DNA of 14,726 nucleotides from Methanosarcinales archaeon. GTDB taxonomy: Archaea > Halobacteriota > Methanosarcinia > DSM-18856 > Methermicoccaceae. Position numbers and translations under genes: made by a program. Every line of letters begins with the position of its first letter. Position 1 is the stretch's first letter. Of the stretch, positions 1 through 7,993 are shown piece by piece. The stretch covers positions 1 through 14,726 of the forward strand of contig QMVI01000010.1 in assembly GCA_003661015.1 (NCBI GenBank), read 5' to 3'. Below the pieces are notes generated by a model. The model was given only the letters and a program-made list of their open reading frames with translations. It ran no database searches and was not told the DNA's origin.

Positions 1-20
1 CACACCAGCCCCACTTTTTA

Positions 21-614
21 TTACAAGAATTCCACAATCCCGTCCATTACGAACTCGACACCAAGTGCGCCTATCAAGAGCCCTATAACTTTGGAGAAAA
101 TATCTATTACAGTCTTCCCCACCAACTGTATCAGAAATTCCGCCCTCCGCAATAGAATCCATGTGAGTAATAAAGCGATCGCACCCGATAACAGGATGGT
201 TGCACACCCATACTTCGATGTGAGGACAATGGCAGTTGTTATCACTCCCGGTCCCGTGAGGATTGGGGTGGCAATCACAACCCATCCCACTTCACCCTGG
301 GAGCCGGTCATGTTGATCCCAAGAACTATCTCGAGTGACATCAACAGAAGTACAAGCCCGCCAGCGATTTTGAAACTCGCAAGAGATATTCCGAAGAAAG
401 AAAGTAGAGCATTGCCGAAGAGGACAAAGAGTATGAAGAGAATGCCAGCGACCATAACCGCTCTGTTAGCACTCTTCTTTCTCTCGTTTTTGTCAAGGTC
501 TTTTGTGAGAGTGATGAAGATTGGAATGCTTGCAAACGGATCGAAAACGAAGAACAGAAGTGAGGAGGTATGTATCAGTACGGATATCATATCTACATTT
601 GGGTCAAGGTTCAT
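21..614 (-). CDS. MarC/UPF0056-family integral membrane protein
   Basis: This is a small polytopic membrane protein of the MarC (UPF0056) family. Despite the old name (multiple antibiotic resistance), the physiological role of the family is not established. The sequence shows about six hydrophobic helices. The first runs into the family-typical 'DPFASIPIFITLTKD' segment, and the 'TGPGVITTAIVL' motif lies in the second half. The C-terminal helix ends in a short tail before a TAA stop. The open frame extends to a TTG at 632, with ATGs at 626 and 614. I prefer 614 (197 aa) because an AT-rich element at 638-645 would place transcription start at about 614, which is a leaderless start, and no Shine-Dalgarno precedes the other candidates. 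It is divergently transcribed from the AAA ATPase at 678. The length is normal for the family. The family call is firm and the substrate is unknown. Confidence 0.87.
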   Translation of the reverse strand: MNLDPNVDMISVLIHTSSLLFFVFDPFASIPIFITLTKDLDKNERKKSANRAVMVAGILFILFVLFGNALLSFFGISLASFKIAGGLVLLLMSLEIVLGINMTGSQGEVGWVVIATPILTGPGVITTAIVLTSKYGCATILLSGAIALLLTWILLRRAEFLIQLVGKTVIDIFSKVIGLLIGALGVEFVMDGIVEFL

Positions 615-637
615 GACAAAGACCATATACAAAAATG

Positions 638-645
638 CTTAAAAA
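638..645. promoter_or_regulatory. Putative bidirectional TATA element between marC and the AAA ATPase
   Basis: The stretch CTTAAAAA reads as a TATA-like element on both strands. A start about 26 bases from its centre falls near 614 leftward, exactly at an ATG of the MarC gene, and near 668 rightward, just before the GGAGGTG ribosome site of the ATPase. This is inferred from spacing only. Confidence 0.4.
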
Positions 646-666
646 CAATGCGTTAAGAAATATAGT

Positions 667-673
667 GGAGGTG
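667..673 (+). promoter_or_regulatory. Strong Shine-Dalgarno fixing a TTG start
   Basis: GGAGGTG is a near-perfect complement of the archaeal 16S rRNA tail and sits four bases before the TTG at 678. It decides the start of the AAA ATPase. An in-frame TAG at 663-665 lies outside the gene because of this site. Confidence 0.8.
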
Positions 674-677
674 TGAA

Positions 678-1745
678 TTGAAAGATAAAGAGTGGGGAGG
701 AAGGGAAGCAAAGTATGTGATACTTGACCCAGTAGGCTATCCTTTTAAGAGTCTATATGTTGAGTATCCAGAAGTATCTGATTTGAACATATTCAAACAT
801 TATGCAAAAGAGCAGTGGTTTGGGGAGGCTGTTAGAAAGGGGGACTATTTGTTCGATAGGAGAATGTATCCAGATTTTGCATTTAAGGTGGTGGATGTAG
901 AGCCACCAAACTCTCTGATAGGGGAATCGACCATAATAATGGTGAATGCCAAGGATGAGCCACTTCCAGAGTTCAAACCAAAGGTCAGATTTAGTGATGT
1001 TGTGGGGCAAGAAGGGGCGAAGAGAAAATGTAAACTCATTCAGAGACTTTTGAAGGGAGGAATCGACCACTCGATATGGATGCCAAGAAACGTTTTGTTC
1101 TATGGGCCTTCTGGAACGGGCAAGACCATGATGGCAAAGGCTCTCGCAAGCGAGGCAGAGGTTCCACTCATTCCAATGAAAGCAACCCAGCTCATTGGAG
1201 AATATGTGGGAGATTCAGCACGTATGATTCACAACCTTTATGAAAGGGCAGAGGAGCTTGCCCCCTCGATTGTGTTCATAGATGAATTGGATGCGATTGC
1301 CCTTGACAGAAGATATCAGGATATAAGGGGAGATGTGTCCGAGACAGTGAATGCTCTGCTCACCGAGATGGATGGTTTGTTTGAGAGGAAGGGTGTATGC
1401 ACGATTGCAGCAACCAACAGAATCGAAATAATAGACCCTGCTGTTAGGTCGAGATTCGAGGAAGAAATAGAGTTCACACTACCGAACAAGGCTGAGAGGA
1501 AGATGATACTTGAGAAGAACATCAAGACATTTCCGGTACCTATTGGAAAGGATGTTGAACTCGATATGGTTGTTGAGAAATGCGAGGGATTGTCTGGAAG
1601 AGACATAGTTGAAAAGGTTCTGAAGACCGCACTTCACAACGCTCTGCTTGAGGACAGGACAGAAGTCAGTCTGAAAGATTTCGAGCTTGCTCTTTCAAGG
1701 ATAAAGAAAACTGGTTCAGAGCCTCCGAAGGAGCTTTTCATTTGA
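678..1745 (+). CDS. AAA ATPase, archaeal 26S-protease-regulatory-subunit-like (MJ1494-type)
   Basis: This is a single-module AAA ATPase of 355 aa, probably a hexameric protein-remodelling or unfoldase machine in the cytoplasm. Residues 1-100 form a short N-terminal domain of unknown function. The AAA core follows, with Walker A GPSGTGKT (143-150), Walker B IVFIDE (198-203), sensor-1 Asn in 'AATN' (about 247), candidate arginine fingers in 'AVRSRF' (R257/R259), and the lid motif 'GLSGRDI' (304-310). All catalytic residues are present. It resembles proteins of methanogens once labelled putative 26S protease regulatory subunit homologues, such as MJ1494. It lacks the coiled coil and OB domain of true PAN, so a proteasome role is not implied. 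Translation starts at TTG with a strong Shine-Dalgarno. The stop codon overlaps the convergent DUF166 gene by 8 bases. The substrate cannot be told from context. Confidence 0.88.
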   Translation: MKDKEWGGREAKYVILDPVGYPFKSLYVEYPEVSDLNIFKHYAKEQWFGEAVRKGDYLFDRRMYPDFAFKVVDVEPPNSLIGESTIIMVNAKDEPLPEFKPKVRFSDVVGQEGAKRKCKLIQRLLKGGIDHSIWMPRNVLFYGPSGTGKTMMAKALASEAEVPLIPMKATQLIGEYVGDSARMIHNLYERAEELAPSIVFIDELDAIALDRRYQDIRGDVSETVNALLTEMDGLFERKGVCTIAATNRIEIIDPAVRSRFEEEIEFTLPNKAERKMILEKNIKTFPVPIGKDVELDMVVEKCEGLSGRDIVEKVLKTALHNALLEDRTEVSLKDFELALSRIKKTGSEPPKELFI

Positions 1746-2370
1746 TTGTTTTTAAACTCCGCTCTATGGCGCTCTTGTGAAGTTCTGCAGATGCGTGTAT
1801 GCCATCTCTCCTACCGCGTGGAGCCCTGCACGGATAGTATGAAACAAGTAGGGCACCCCTGTAAGGAGCTTCTTCCACACGTACTCCCTCCAACTCCTTA
1901 GCCATGTACCATGTTGAGCCACATGGCGCTCCCCTTATCACCTTCACCTTTTTCACAATACCATTCTCAACTTTGATTTCGAGTTTTGGGCTTCCTACCA
2001 TCTCTACCAGTTTTTTCAAAGTTTTTGATGATGGGCAGACATCCTTTTCACACAGCATACAGCATATTCTGTGATTTATCACCTTCACACCTTTTTCTTT
2101 TCCAGTCTCGTAAGCTTTGGGAGGCAGATATTTTGGACCCCCTGCAATCACAACCGCTTCTTCCCCTCTTTTCACAACTTCCAAATTTATGTCTGGATGG
2201 AGTGCATACGAGAAGACGATGTCTCCGCTGAACTCTGGCAGATACTCAGCCGGGTCGTCTATGATGGGTGGCAGACTCTCTTCAACCTTCACGAGTTCCA
2301 CATCAAACCCCAGTGTTTTCAGTGTCTCATACGTTCTCTCTCCCCACTTTCCTCTCGATACGACAATCAT
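1738..2370 (-). CDS. DUF166 family protein (old label: putative archaeal thymidylate synthase)
   Basis: This 210-aa protein belongs to the archaeal DUF166 family. The family was once annotated as a thymidylate synthase in methanogens, but that function is weakly supported and I do not endorse it. What is visible is a Rossmann-like N-terminal half starting 'MIVVSRGKWG' and a cysteine cluster 'CCMLC....C' (C103, C104, C107, C112). Further conserved cysteines lie in 'GAPCGSTW' (C150) and 'YYPCRAP' (C181), and a histidine-rich end 'HASAELHK' follows at 192-199. The cysteines suggest a metal or Fe-S site (inference). Its ATG overlaps the stop of the phosphoesterase gene by four bases (ATGA), so the two are translationally coupled. 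It is the last gene of the trpB2 operon and converges on the AAA ATPase with an 8-base overlap. Confidence 0.82.
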   Translation of the reverse strand: MIVVSRGKWGERTYETLKTLGFDVELVKVEESLPPIIDDPAEYLPEFSGDIVFSYALHPDINLEVVKRGEEAVVIAGGPKYLPPKAYETGKEKGVKVINHRICCMLCEKDVCPSSKTLKKLVEMVGSPKLEIKVENGIVKKVKVIRGAPCGSTWYMAKELEGVRVEEAPYRGALLVSYYPCRAPRGRRDGIHASAELHKSAIERSLKTIK

Positions 2371-3164
2371 TGCTCTTCCCTGCTCATCAAATTTTCAGGT
2401 TTTGAGAACTTTTTCAGCTCCTTTATTGTACCAAGATATGTGCCATCCAGAAGATAACACTTCGCATCATCTAAATTGACCACAGAAAATATGGGACCGA
2501 GAGGTTTTGTTTCCGGGTCATTGAATGATATACCTTTCGAGAGCGTGCAGAATGCTGGAGCGACTATGAGGGGTATTTCAGAACAGAGGTCAGAATACTC
2601 TTGCAAATCTTTCACATCAACCAACGTTCTTATCCAACATGGCAACGTAATCGTACATCCGAGGGAATCAACAAAGCTTACATGTGGATGGTTATGTCCG
2701 CAAACAAGAAGCTCACTCTCCAGCAACGATTTATCCATCCATGCGTGTCCATGGAAATATCCAACAGAGTCGTGAACGAATCCTGAAGAAGGATGGATGG
2801 ATACAGAGTCTCTGATGTCTTCTGGAATCATGTTTGCAAGCCCGCCATCGTGGTTTCCGAGTGCTATGTCAACTGGTGCATAATTAACGAGCTCTCTCAA
2901 AAAATGTTCGACATCCTTTCTCTCATGGTACGGTGGGTGTGTTATCGAATGTTTCACATCCCCCACTATCACTATCCTATCCACTTCCTTCCCTCTCAAT
3001 ATCCTCTTTACCCTATCCAGAATAGAGGGGAGTTGGGACGGGATTCTTATCCCCAACTCCATAAGTTCACATTCTATTCCTATATGGATGTCAGCTATTA
3101 CAAGCGTCTTTTCCGTATTTTCAACAACAAGTGCCCTCTCATCAACAACCGGCTCAACCTTCAT
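2367..3164 (-). CDS. Archaeal metallophosphoesterase (COG1407/PdeM-like)
   Basis: This is a calcineurin-like dinuclear metal phosphoesterase of 265 aa. The metal-ligand motifs are all present in order: D-x-H in 'ADIHIG' (D25, H27), 'GDVKH' (G68-D69), 'GNHDGG' (103-108), 'FHGH' (137-140) and 'GHNHPH' (156-161). The GNHD and GHNH signatures with the short insertions match the COG1407 group. Bacterial members of that group (PdeM) accompany Lhr helicase and DNA-damage genes, and the archaeal members act on unknown phosphodiesters. The start ATG overlaps the trpB2 stop (ATGA) and the end overlaps the DUF166 start in the same way, so the three genes form one coupled operon. Residues after about 175 form a less conserved C-terminal extension. 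The enzyme class is certain and the substrate is not. Confidence 0.9.
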   Translation of the reverse strand: MKVEPVVDERALVVENTEKTLVIADIHIGIECELMELGIRIPSQLPSILDRVKRILRGKEVDRIVIVGDVKHSITHPPYHERKDVEHFLRELVNYAPVDIALGNHDGGLANMIPEDIRDSVSIHPSSGFVHDSVGYFHGHAWMDKSLLESELLVCGHNHPHVSFVDSLGCTITLPCWIRTLVDVKDLQEYSDLCSEIPLIVAPAFCTLSKGISFNDPETKPLGPIFSVVNLDDAKCYLLDGTYLGTIKELKKFSKPENLMSREEQ

Positions 3165-4471
3165 TCATCTACGTCCTTCAACTTCCCTTCGAGGTAAAGC
3201 TCATATGAGCCAAGGTCAAGTAGACCATGTCCACTGAAGTTGAAGAGTATCACCTTCTCCTCACCTTTCTTCTTGCACTCTAGAGCTAAATCGATGACAG
3301 CTTTAATAGCGTGCGATGTTTCTGGCGCTGGCACAATTCCCTCGACACGGGTGAACAAGGCACCAGCATCGAAACATTCGAGTTGATGGTATGCAAGAGC
3401 CTTCATGATCCCGTCATGCTTGAGAGCACTGATTATTGGCGCTTCTCCATGGTATCTCAGACCACCCGCATGTATCGATGGTGGGATAAAATCGTGACCG
3501 AGGGTGTACATCTTGAGCAGAGGAGTCAGTCCAGCTGTGTCTCCGAAGTCATATGTGTATTCTCCTTTCGTGAGTGTTGGACATGCTGTTGGCTCAACCG
3601 CATAGAACTCTATTTCCTTTCCTTCAAGACGGTCTCTCACAAATGGCAGAGCAAGTCCGGCATAATTGCTTCCACCACCACAACACCCTATCACATAATC
3701 AGGATAGTCCTCCCCAGCTATCTCGAGCTGAAGCTTTGCCTCTTCTCCAACGATTGTCTGGTGAAGAAGAACGTGGTTAAGAACACTTCCCAACGAATAG
3801 TTTGTGTTGTCATGGGTTGCTGCATCCTCAACTGCCTCACTGATTGCAATTCCAAGACTGCCCGGATTATTGGGGTCTTTCTCAAGAATAGCTCTCCCGG
3901 AATTCGTTCTCGTACTTGGGGAGGGTATAACCTCTGCACCCCACAGCATCATCATTGTTTTCCTGTATGGTTTCTGCTCATAACTGACCTTCACCATATA
4001 CACCGTGCACTCCATTTCAAAGCGGTTGCATGCAAATGCAAGAGCACTTCCCCACTGCCCTGCTCCTGTTTCAGTTGTGAGTCGCTCTATCCCCTCCTTC
4101 ATGTTGTAGTAAGCCTGTGCAACTGCTGTATTTGGTTTATGACTTCCAGGAGGACTCACACCCTCGTATTTGTAATATATTTTGGCTGGAGTGTCCAGAT
4201 ACTCTTCGAGTCTTTCTGCTCGGTAAAGTGGTGAGGGTCTCCACAATCTGTAAACATCCCTGACTTCTTCTGGGATGGGTATGTATCTCTCTGGACTCAT
4301 CTCCTGTTCAATCAGGGCTTTTGGGAAGATTGCGGATAGCTGGTCTGGTGAGATTGGTTCCTTTGTCTGAGGGTCAAGAGGTGGGTCAAGAGGTCTTGGA
4401 AGGTCAGGCAGTATGTTGTACCACTTATCTGGCATCTCATTCTCATCGAGCAAGAACTTTTTTCTGTCCAT
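3161..4471 (-). CDS. trpB2: Tryptophan synthase beta chain, TrpB2 type
   Basis: This is a PLP enzyme of the TrpB2 (COG1350) branch, which condenses indole with serine to tryptophan. Some members may work without TrpA or serve another beta-replacement. From the ATG at 4471 the protein has 436 aa. It opens with the TrpB2-type 'NEMPDKWYNILPDLP'. The PLP-binding lysine lies in 'SHKPNTA' (K112), the catalytic-loop 'ETGAGQWGSA' starts at about 134, and the phosphate-binding 'CGGGSN' is at about 264-269. The reading frame stays open to a TTG at 4501, but a TATA-like box at 4507-4514 puts transcription start near 4484, downstream of that TTG. The ATG is therefore favoured and it fits the family's N-terminus. 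No other trp gene is in the window. It overlaps the phosphoesterase gene by ATGA. No catalytic residue appears to be missing. Confidence 0.93.
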   Translation of the reverse strand: MDRKKFLLDENEMPDKWYNILPDLPRPLDPPLDPQTKEPISPDQLSAIFPKALIEQEMSPERYIPIPEEVRDVYRLWRPSPLYRAERLEEYLDTPAKIYYKYEGVSPPGSHKPNTAVAQAYYNMKEGIERLTTETGAGQWGSALAFACNRFEMECTVYMVKVSYEQKPYRKTMMMLWGAEVIPSPSTRTNSGRAILEKDPNNPGSLGIAISEAVEDAATHDNTNYSLGSVLNHVLLHQTIVGEEAKLQLEIAGEDYPDYVIGCCGGGSNYAGLALPFVRDRLEGKEIEFYAVEPTACPTLTKGEYTYDFGDTAGLTPLLKMYTLGHDFIPPSIHAGGLRYHGEAPIISALKHDGIMKALAYHQLECFDAGALFTRVEGIVPAPETSHAIKAVIDLALECKKKGEEKVILFNFSGHGLLDLGSYELYLEGKLKDVDE

Positions 4472-4506
4472 GATTCTCACACTCTGCACATCGTTGAACA
4501 ATTTTT

Positions 4507-4514
4507 GATATAAA
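4507..4514 (-). promoter_or_regulatory. Putative TATA box of the trpB2 operon
   Basis: The minus strand reads TTTATATC in the short gap between the SpoIIM-like gene and trpB2. It predicts a start near 4484, giving a leader of about 13 bases that contains GTGAG before the ATG at 4471. It suggests that trpB2 has its own promoter despite the tight packing. There is no experimental support. Confidence 0.5.
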
Positions 4515-4520
4515 TGTTAC

Positions 4521-5129
4521 TCAAACTCCTAAGGTGTAGGCAAGAGTACTACTCACAAAAACCTCTATGAGGGCAGCTATCAGCAGTAGCGGGAGGAGTA
4601 AGAACACAAACGTCCTCATTGACAGATATATGTTCCTCCTGACCTCACTCTCTCTTCTGAATATGAACTTCACAACCTCAACCCCTATCTTCGTCCCCAT
4701 TGAAACAGCAAATATCACCATCGGTACCTCGAGAACACCATGTGGGAGTATTGTGATGAGGGCAAAGAAAGGGGAGGGAGTGGAGTGTATGACAACACCA
4801 ACAACGTATCCATTGATAGAAAGAAAGAATGGAGGAGAGAGGAAGAACGGGGGCAGTATGGATGAAAATATCGAAATCAATGAGACAAATGAGTTGTTCA
4901 AGAATATCATCACAGATATCATCAGAGGATAGAGCACAGAGTCTGCTGGGAGAATCCCAAGTATGCTTTCAACTCTATTTTGAAAACTCTCAACCACCAT
5001 CCTCTCAACCGCTGGATCATAACCTGCATGGTAATACCCTATCAGGACGGATGATAAGAACACAATCATGTTTATCAATATGTACAATCTTATTTCCCAC
5101 AGATATCTGATGTGTTCGTTCATAATCAT
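4521..5129 (-). CDS. SpoIIM-family (DUF95) integral membrane protein
   Basis: This 202-aa polytopic membrane protein resembles stage II sporulation protein M. The N-terminus is cytoplasmic-looking, followed by a helix at about 12-32 and more hydrophobic segments near 66-92, 104-118, 122-150 and 170-193. The family hallmark 'LPHGVLEVPMVIFAVSMG' starts at about 128. In sporulating bacteria SpoIIM is part of the septal peptidoglycan machinery, but archaeal homologues have no known role and no sporulation is implied. The start ATG at 5129 overlaps the stop of the upstream AAA ATPase (ATGA). A second ATG at 5123 has the better spacing to an AAGGA site. Cotranscription with an ATPase suggests a shared membrane-linked function (inference). 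Confidence 0.82.
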   Translation of the reverse strand: MIMNEHIRYLWEIRLYILINMIVFLSSVLIGYYHAGYDPAVERMVVESFQNRVESILGILPADSVLYPLMISVMIFLNNSFVSLISIFSSILPPFFLSPPFFLSINGYVVGVVIHSTPSPFFALITILPHGVLEVPMVIFAVSMGTKIGVEVVKFIFRRESEVRRNIYLSMRTFVFLLLPLLLIAALIEVFVSSTLAYTLGV

Positions 5130-6433
5130 TCTTCCTTCTTCATTTTCAATCTCTTCTTGAACTCCTTCACAGCTTCAAGCAAGTCCTCTTGTGTCAGTTC
5201 CTTCCTCCCTTCCATTAATGCAGAAAGTACTGCCTCCTTCACCGCGGTTCTGATATCTGAGCCAGAGAACCCTTCTGTGAGGGATGCCAGCTCGTCAAAA
5301 TCAAGATTTCTATCTATTTTCTTACATACCACCTTCAATATCTCTCTCCTCATCTCCTCGTTGGGAAGGGGGAACCACACAACATCGTCGAATCTTCTCC
5401 ATGCTGCAACATCAAGAAGCTGTGGGTGGTTGGTTGCTGAAATCAAAAGAACTCCGTGTCTTACGAGAGATATCTCGTCTATTGCTTTCAGCAATGTATT
5501 CACAGCTCTCTTTATCGCAGCATGCTCATCAGAAGTTCTCGTCTTCGCAACGAAATCAAATTCATCTATGAAGAGTATGCACGGCGAGAGCCTTTTTGCA
5601 AGCTCAAAGACCCTATCTATGTTCTTTGAGGTCTCCCCAAGATACTGGTTCGTTACCATTGAGAGCTTTACCTCGAGCAGTGGCAGTTTCAGATGTTTTG
5701 AAAGGGCTCTTGCTGTTGAGGTCTTTCCAGTACCGGGAGGACCAACAAACAAAACCTTTCCAACATCGTAGAGACCAACCTCACTCAGATACTCCCTATG
5801 TTCAAGGGCAACCACAATCTTCGAGATATTTTCTTTTTGCTCATCCGTGAGGACAATGTCCTCCAAACTAAGCATCACCTCATCTGGAGCAACTATCGTG
5901 CAGAGTTTCAGCATCTCCTCTGCCTCTTCTTCTAATTCTCTTCTAAGCTCCTCAATCATGGAATCAATCCACAGCCTTTCTGCATGCAGTGGCAGAACTT
6001 CTTTGAGAGCTCTTTCATATTTTTCGGGCGATATACAATAAGCCACAGCTGGATTTTTTACAATCCTCTCATCATCAACCTTCCCCTTGTACCATTCAAG
6101 TCCAACATCCAAAACTGTCAAACTCAGAGACCCAAAGTCTGCAACATCGACAAACGGAAGTGATTGCACAGCTCTATTAACATCCTCCGAAGAGTGTCCA
6201 TATATCGCACATACATCCTCCACCTTCACACCCAACGGCTTTGGAACACCTCTCAATTTCTTGTTCCAGAAGTGTCTCCTTATAGGGGGAGGTAGCTCAT
6301 GCTCGGAAAGAGTGTGAGTGTTGTATGCTTGGACTGTGAGCAATAGTTCCACAGTGTCCACCATTGCATCTGCCAGAATTTCCATCATGCCAAACTTTAA
6401 TTTTTGATCTGTGAGTGTAAAAACTTTTCTCAA
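5126..6433 (-). CDS. AAA ATPase with uncharacterised archaeal N-terminal domain
   Basis: This AAA ATPase of about 435 aa has a long N-terminal region (1-190) that I do not recognise. The region includes a charged, probably helical segment at about 155-180. The AAA core has Walker A GPPGTGKT (231-238), Walker B ILFIDE (286-291), sensor-1 Asn in 'SATN' (335), arginines R346/R347 in 'AAWRRFDD' for the finger, and the lid motif 'GFSGSDI' (388-394). The C-terminus is very lysine-rich. The gene begins six bases after the proS stop and its stop overlaps the SpoIIM-like start by four bases. The start is uncertain: TTG at 6433 has no good Shine-Dalgarno, and paired ATGs at 6388/6385 are the alternative. 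It is probably the motor partner of the coupled membrane protein (inference). The substrate is unknown. Confidence 0.85.
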   Translation of the reverse strand: MRKVFTLTDQKLKFGMMEILADAMVDTVELLLTVQAYNTHTLSEHELPPPIRRHFWNKKLRGVPKPLGVKVEDVCAIYGHSSEDVNRAVQSLPFVDVADFGSLSLTVLDVGLEWYKGKVDDERIVKNPAVAYCISPEKYERALKEVLPLHAERLWIDSMIEELRRELEEEAEEMLKLCTIVAPDEVMLSLEDIVLTDEQKENISKIVVALEHREYLSEVGLYDVGKVLFVGPPGTGKTSTARALSKHLKLPLLEVKLSMVTNQYLGETSKNIDRVFELAKRLSPCILFIDEFDFVAKTRTSDEHAAIKRAVNTLLKAIDEISLVRHGVLLISATNHPQLLDVAAWRRFDDVVWFPLPNEEMRREILKVVCKKIDRNLDFDELASLTEGFSGSDIRTAVKEAVLSALMEGRKELTQEDLLEAVKEFKKRLKMKKEE

Positions 6434-6439
6434 TGTTTT

Positions 6440-7942
6440 TTAGTACGGTCTTCCCAAAAACACACACCGGTCTGTCTCTCTTCCACAAACAACGCACTCT
6501 GTGATTTCATACTCACTTCCAACTGGTTCTCCAAGCACATCACACGAACACTTTTCCTCTATCACATGCCCACACTCCTCCTCACCACACCATCCAACAA
6601 TGGCAATACCCTTCATCACCTGCTCCTTTGCCTCTTCAATCGTCGAACACAGTTTCAGTCCACTTTTCAGGGAAGAAAGAGCCTTCTCATACAGTATTTT
6701 TTCTATGTTCTCAAATTCCTTTTTTATCTCCTCCTCGACAGCGTCGATATCCACAGACCTCCTTCTCTCCCCTTCCCATACCCTGGGCGCAATCACAACC
6801 TCTCCCCTCTCCAAGTCTCTCGGGCCAAGCTCCAGTCTGACTGGCACTCCCCTGAGTTCCCATTCATAGAATTTTGCTCCGGGTCTCTTCTCAGAGTCAT
6901 CGAGCACAACTCTGAACTCTTTTGACAGTCTTTCACTGAGTTTTCGGGCAGACTCCATAACATCCTCTGAGTGCTTGAAGAGTATGGGAACCACCACAAC
7001 TTGGACAGGTGCAACTTCAGGAGGGAGGACAAGTCCCCCATCATCTCCGTGTATGGATATGAGGGATGCAATGCACCTCTCAGATATCCCATAACATGTC
7101 TGGTTCACATATTGCTGTTCGCCATTTTTATCCTCGTATGTGATGTCAAATGTTTTTGCAAAGTTGGTTCCGAGATTGTGAACAGTCCCAACTTGCAGAG
7201 TTTTTCCATCAGGCATGAGAACATCGAGGGCGACAGTGTATTCTGCCCCCGGAAACTTATCCCAAGAAGGTCTTTTTGAAACAATCACAGGGATACACAA
7301 TCTTCTGTAAAATTTTTTGTATATCTGTATTGCATTCTAAACCTGTCTCTCTGCATCCTCCCAACTCTCGTGGGCTGTGTGTGCCTCTTTGAACGATGTT
7401 ATCTCTCTCAGCCTTATGAGGGGTCGTGTGTGCTTTGTTTCATATCTGAATGTATTTACGAGTTGGTATATTCTGATGGGAAGGTCTGCATGAGACCTTA
7501 TCCAGAGTTTGAACATGGGATATATTGCAGTCTCACTTGTTGGTCTCAGTGCGAGTTTGACATCCAGTGGGTCTTTTCCACCGTGTGTTACCCAGTACAC
7601 CTCGCCCTCAAATCCTTTGATGTGTTCAGCCTCTTTCATGAACTCCTGCTCTGGTATAAGAAGCGGGAAGAGAGCTTCTTGGTGGTCTTTGTTCATAAGT
7701 TCCCTGAGGATGGAAAAAACATGGTTCCTGAGAGAAAAGCCAAATGGATACCACACATATAATCCTTTAACAGGGTATCTAACATCCCTTATTTGTGCGG
7801 TTCTTATTATCTCGTTGTACCATTCAGAGAACTCACTTTTTGGTGGAAGCTCCTCCTTTTGTGGCTCTTTCTTTTTATTTTGTTGAACATTTGATTCTGG
7901 GTTGTGCAAGTCTTCTAAATGACCTTCCCTTCCCATGTTCAT
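6440..7942 (-). CDS. proS: Prolyl-tRNA synthetase, archaeal type, with one in-frame TAG
   Basis: This class II synthetase charges tRNA-Pro. The 500-codon frame is continuous except for a single TAG at codon 202 (7337-7339). The motif-2 stretch 'FRYETKHTRPLIRLRE' lies at about 165-180, just before it. Directly after it, in the same frame, 'NAIQIYKKFY' and 'FPGAEYTVALD' continue the family sequence. Motif 3 ('GISERCIASLI' ... 'GLVLPP') begins at about 285. The archaeal zinc-binding cysteines lie at about 452-493, and the chain ends in the typical C-terminal Tyr before TAA. No base is missing or added. A cell needs ProRS, and no second copy is seen, so readthrough or recoding of TAG is far likelier than decay. 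The frame opens at ATG 7963. I prefer ATG 7942, where a TATA element predicts a leaderless start. About 30 residues at the N-terminus are a low-complexity extension. Confidence 0.93.
7337..7339 (-). other. In-frame TAG codon in proS, candidate pyrrolysine site
   Basis: The minus strand reads GTT TAG AAT GCA within proS. The family sequence runs uninterrupted on both sides in one frame ('EDAERQV', TAG, 'NAIQIYKKFY'). The position lies in a helix where homologues carry varied, often charged residues, which would tolerate pyrrolysine. The inserted amino acid is inferred, not seen. Confidence 0.8.
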
Positions 7943-7965
7943 AAACCGCCCTAATGAAAACATTC

Positions 7966-7973
7966 AATAAATA
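7966..7973. promoter_or_regulatory. Putative bidirectional TATA element between proS and DUF1614
   Basis: AATAAATA (TATTTATT on the other strand) sits midway between the two divergent genes. Its centre is about 26 bases from ATG 7994 rightward and from ATG 7942 leftward. This would make both transcripts leaderless, in keeping with the lack of Shine-Dalgarno sites at both starts. Confidence 0.45.
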
Positions 7974-7993
7974 CGTTCCTAATATGTTATTCC

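Noticed and set aside
91..642. Plus-strand open frame antisense to the MarC gene
   Set aside because: The translation resembles no family, whereas the minus strand encodes a clear membrane protein.
663..665. TAG read through upstream of the AAA ATPase at 678
   Set aside because: A strong Shine-Dalgarno at 667-673 and the TTG at 678 define the start. The sequence upstream of 678 is promoter and leader, not coding.
3311..4234. Long plus-strand open frame of 307 codons antisense to trpB2
   Set aside because: Its product is cysteine- and histidine-rich with no family pattern. It is the mirror of a highly conserved gene and has no ribosome site.
4472..4501. TrpB2 start at TTG 4501 (10 residues longer)
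   Set aside because: A TATA-like box at 4507-4514 puts the transcription start downstream of this TTG, and the family's N-terminus fits the ATG at 4471.
6440..7300. Separate gene for the ProS C-terminal half starting at TTG 7300
   Set aside because: It has no ribosome site, the start lies inside conserved ProRS sequence, and the frame is continuous with the upstream part through a single TAG.
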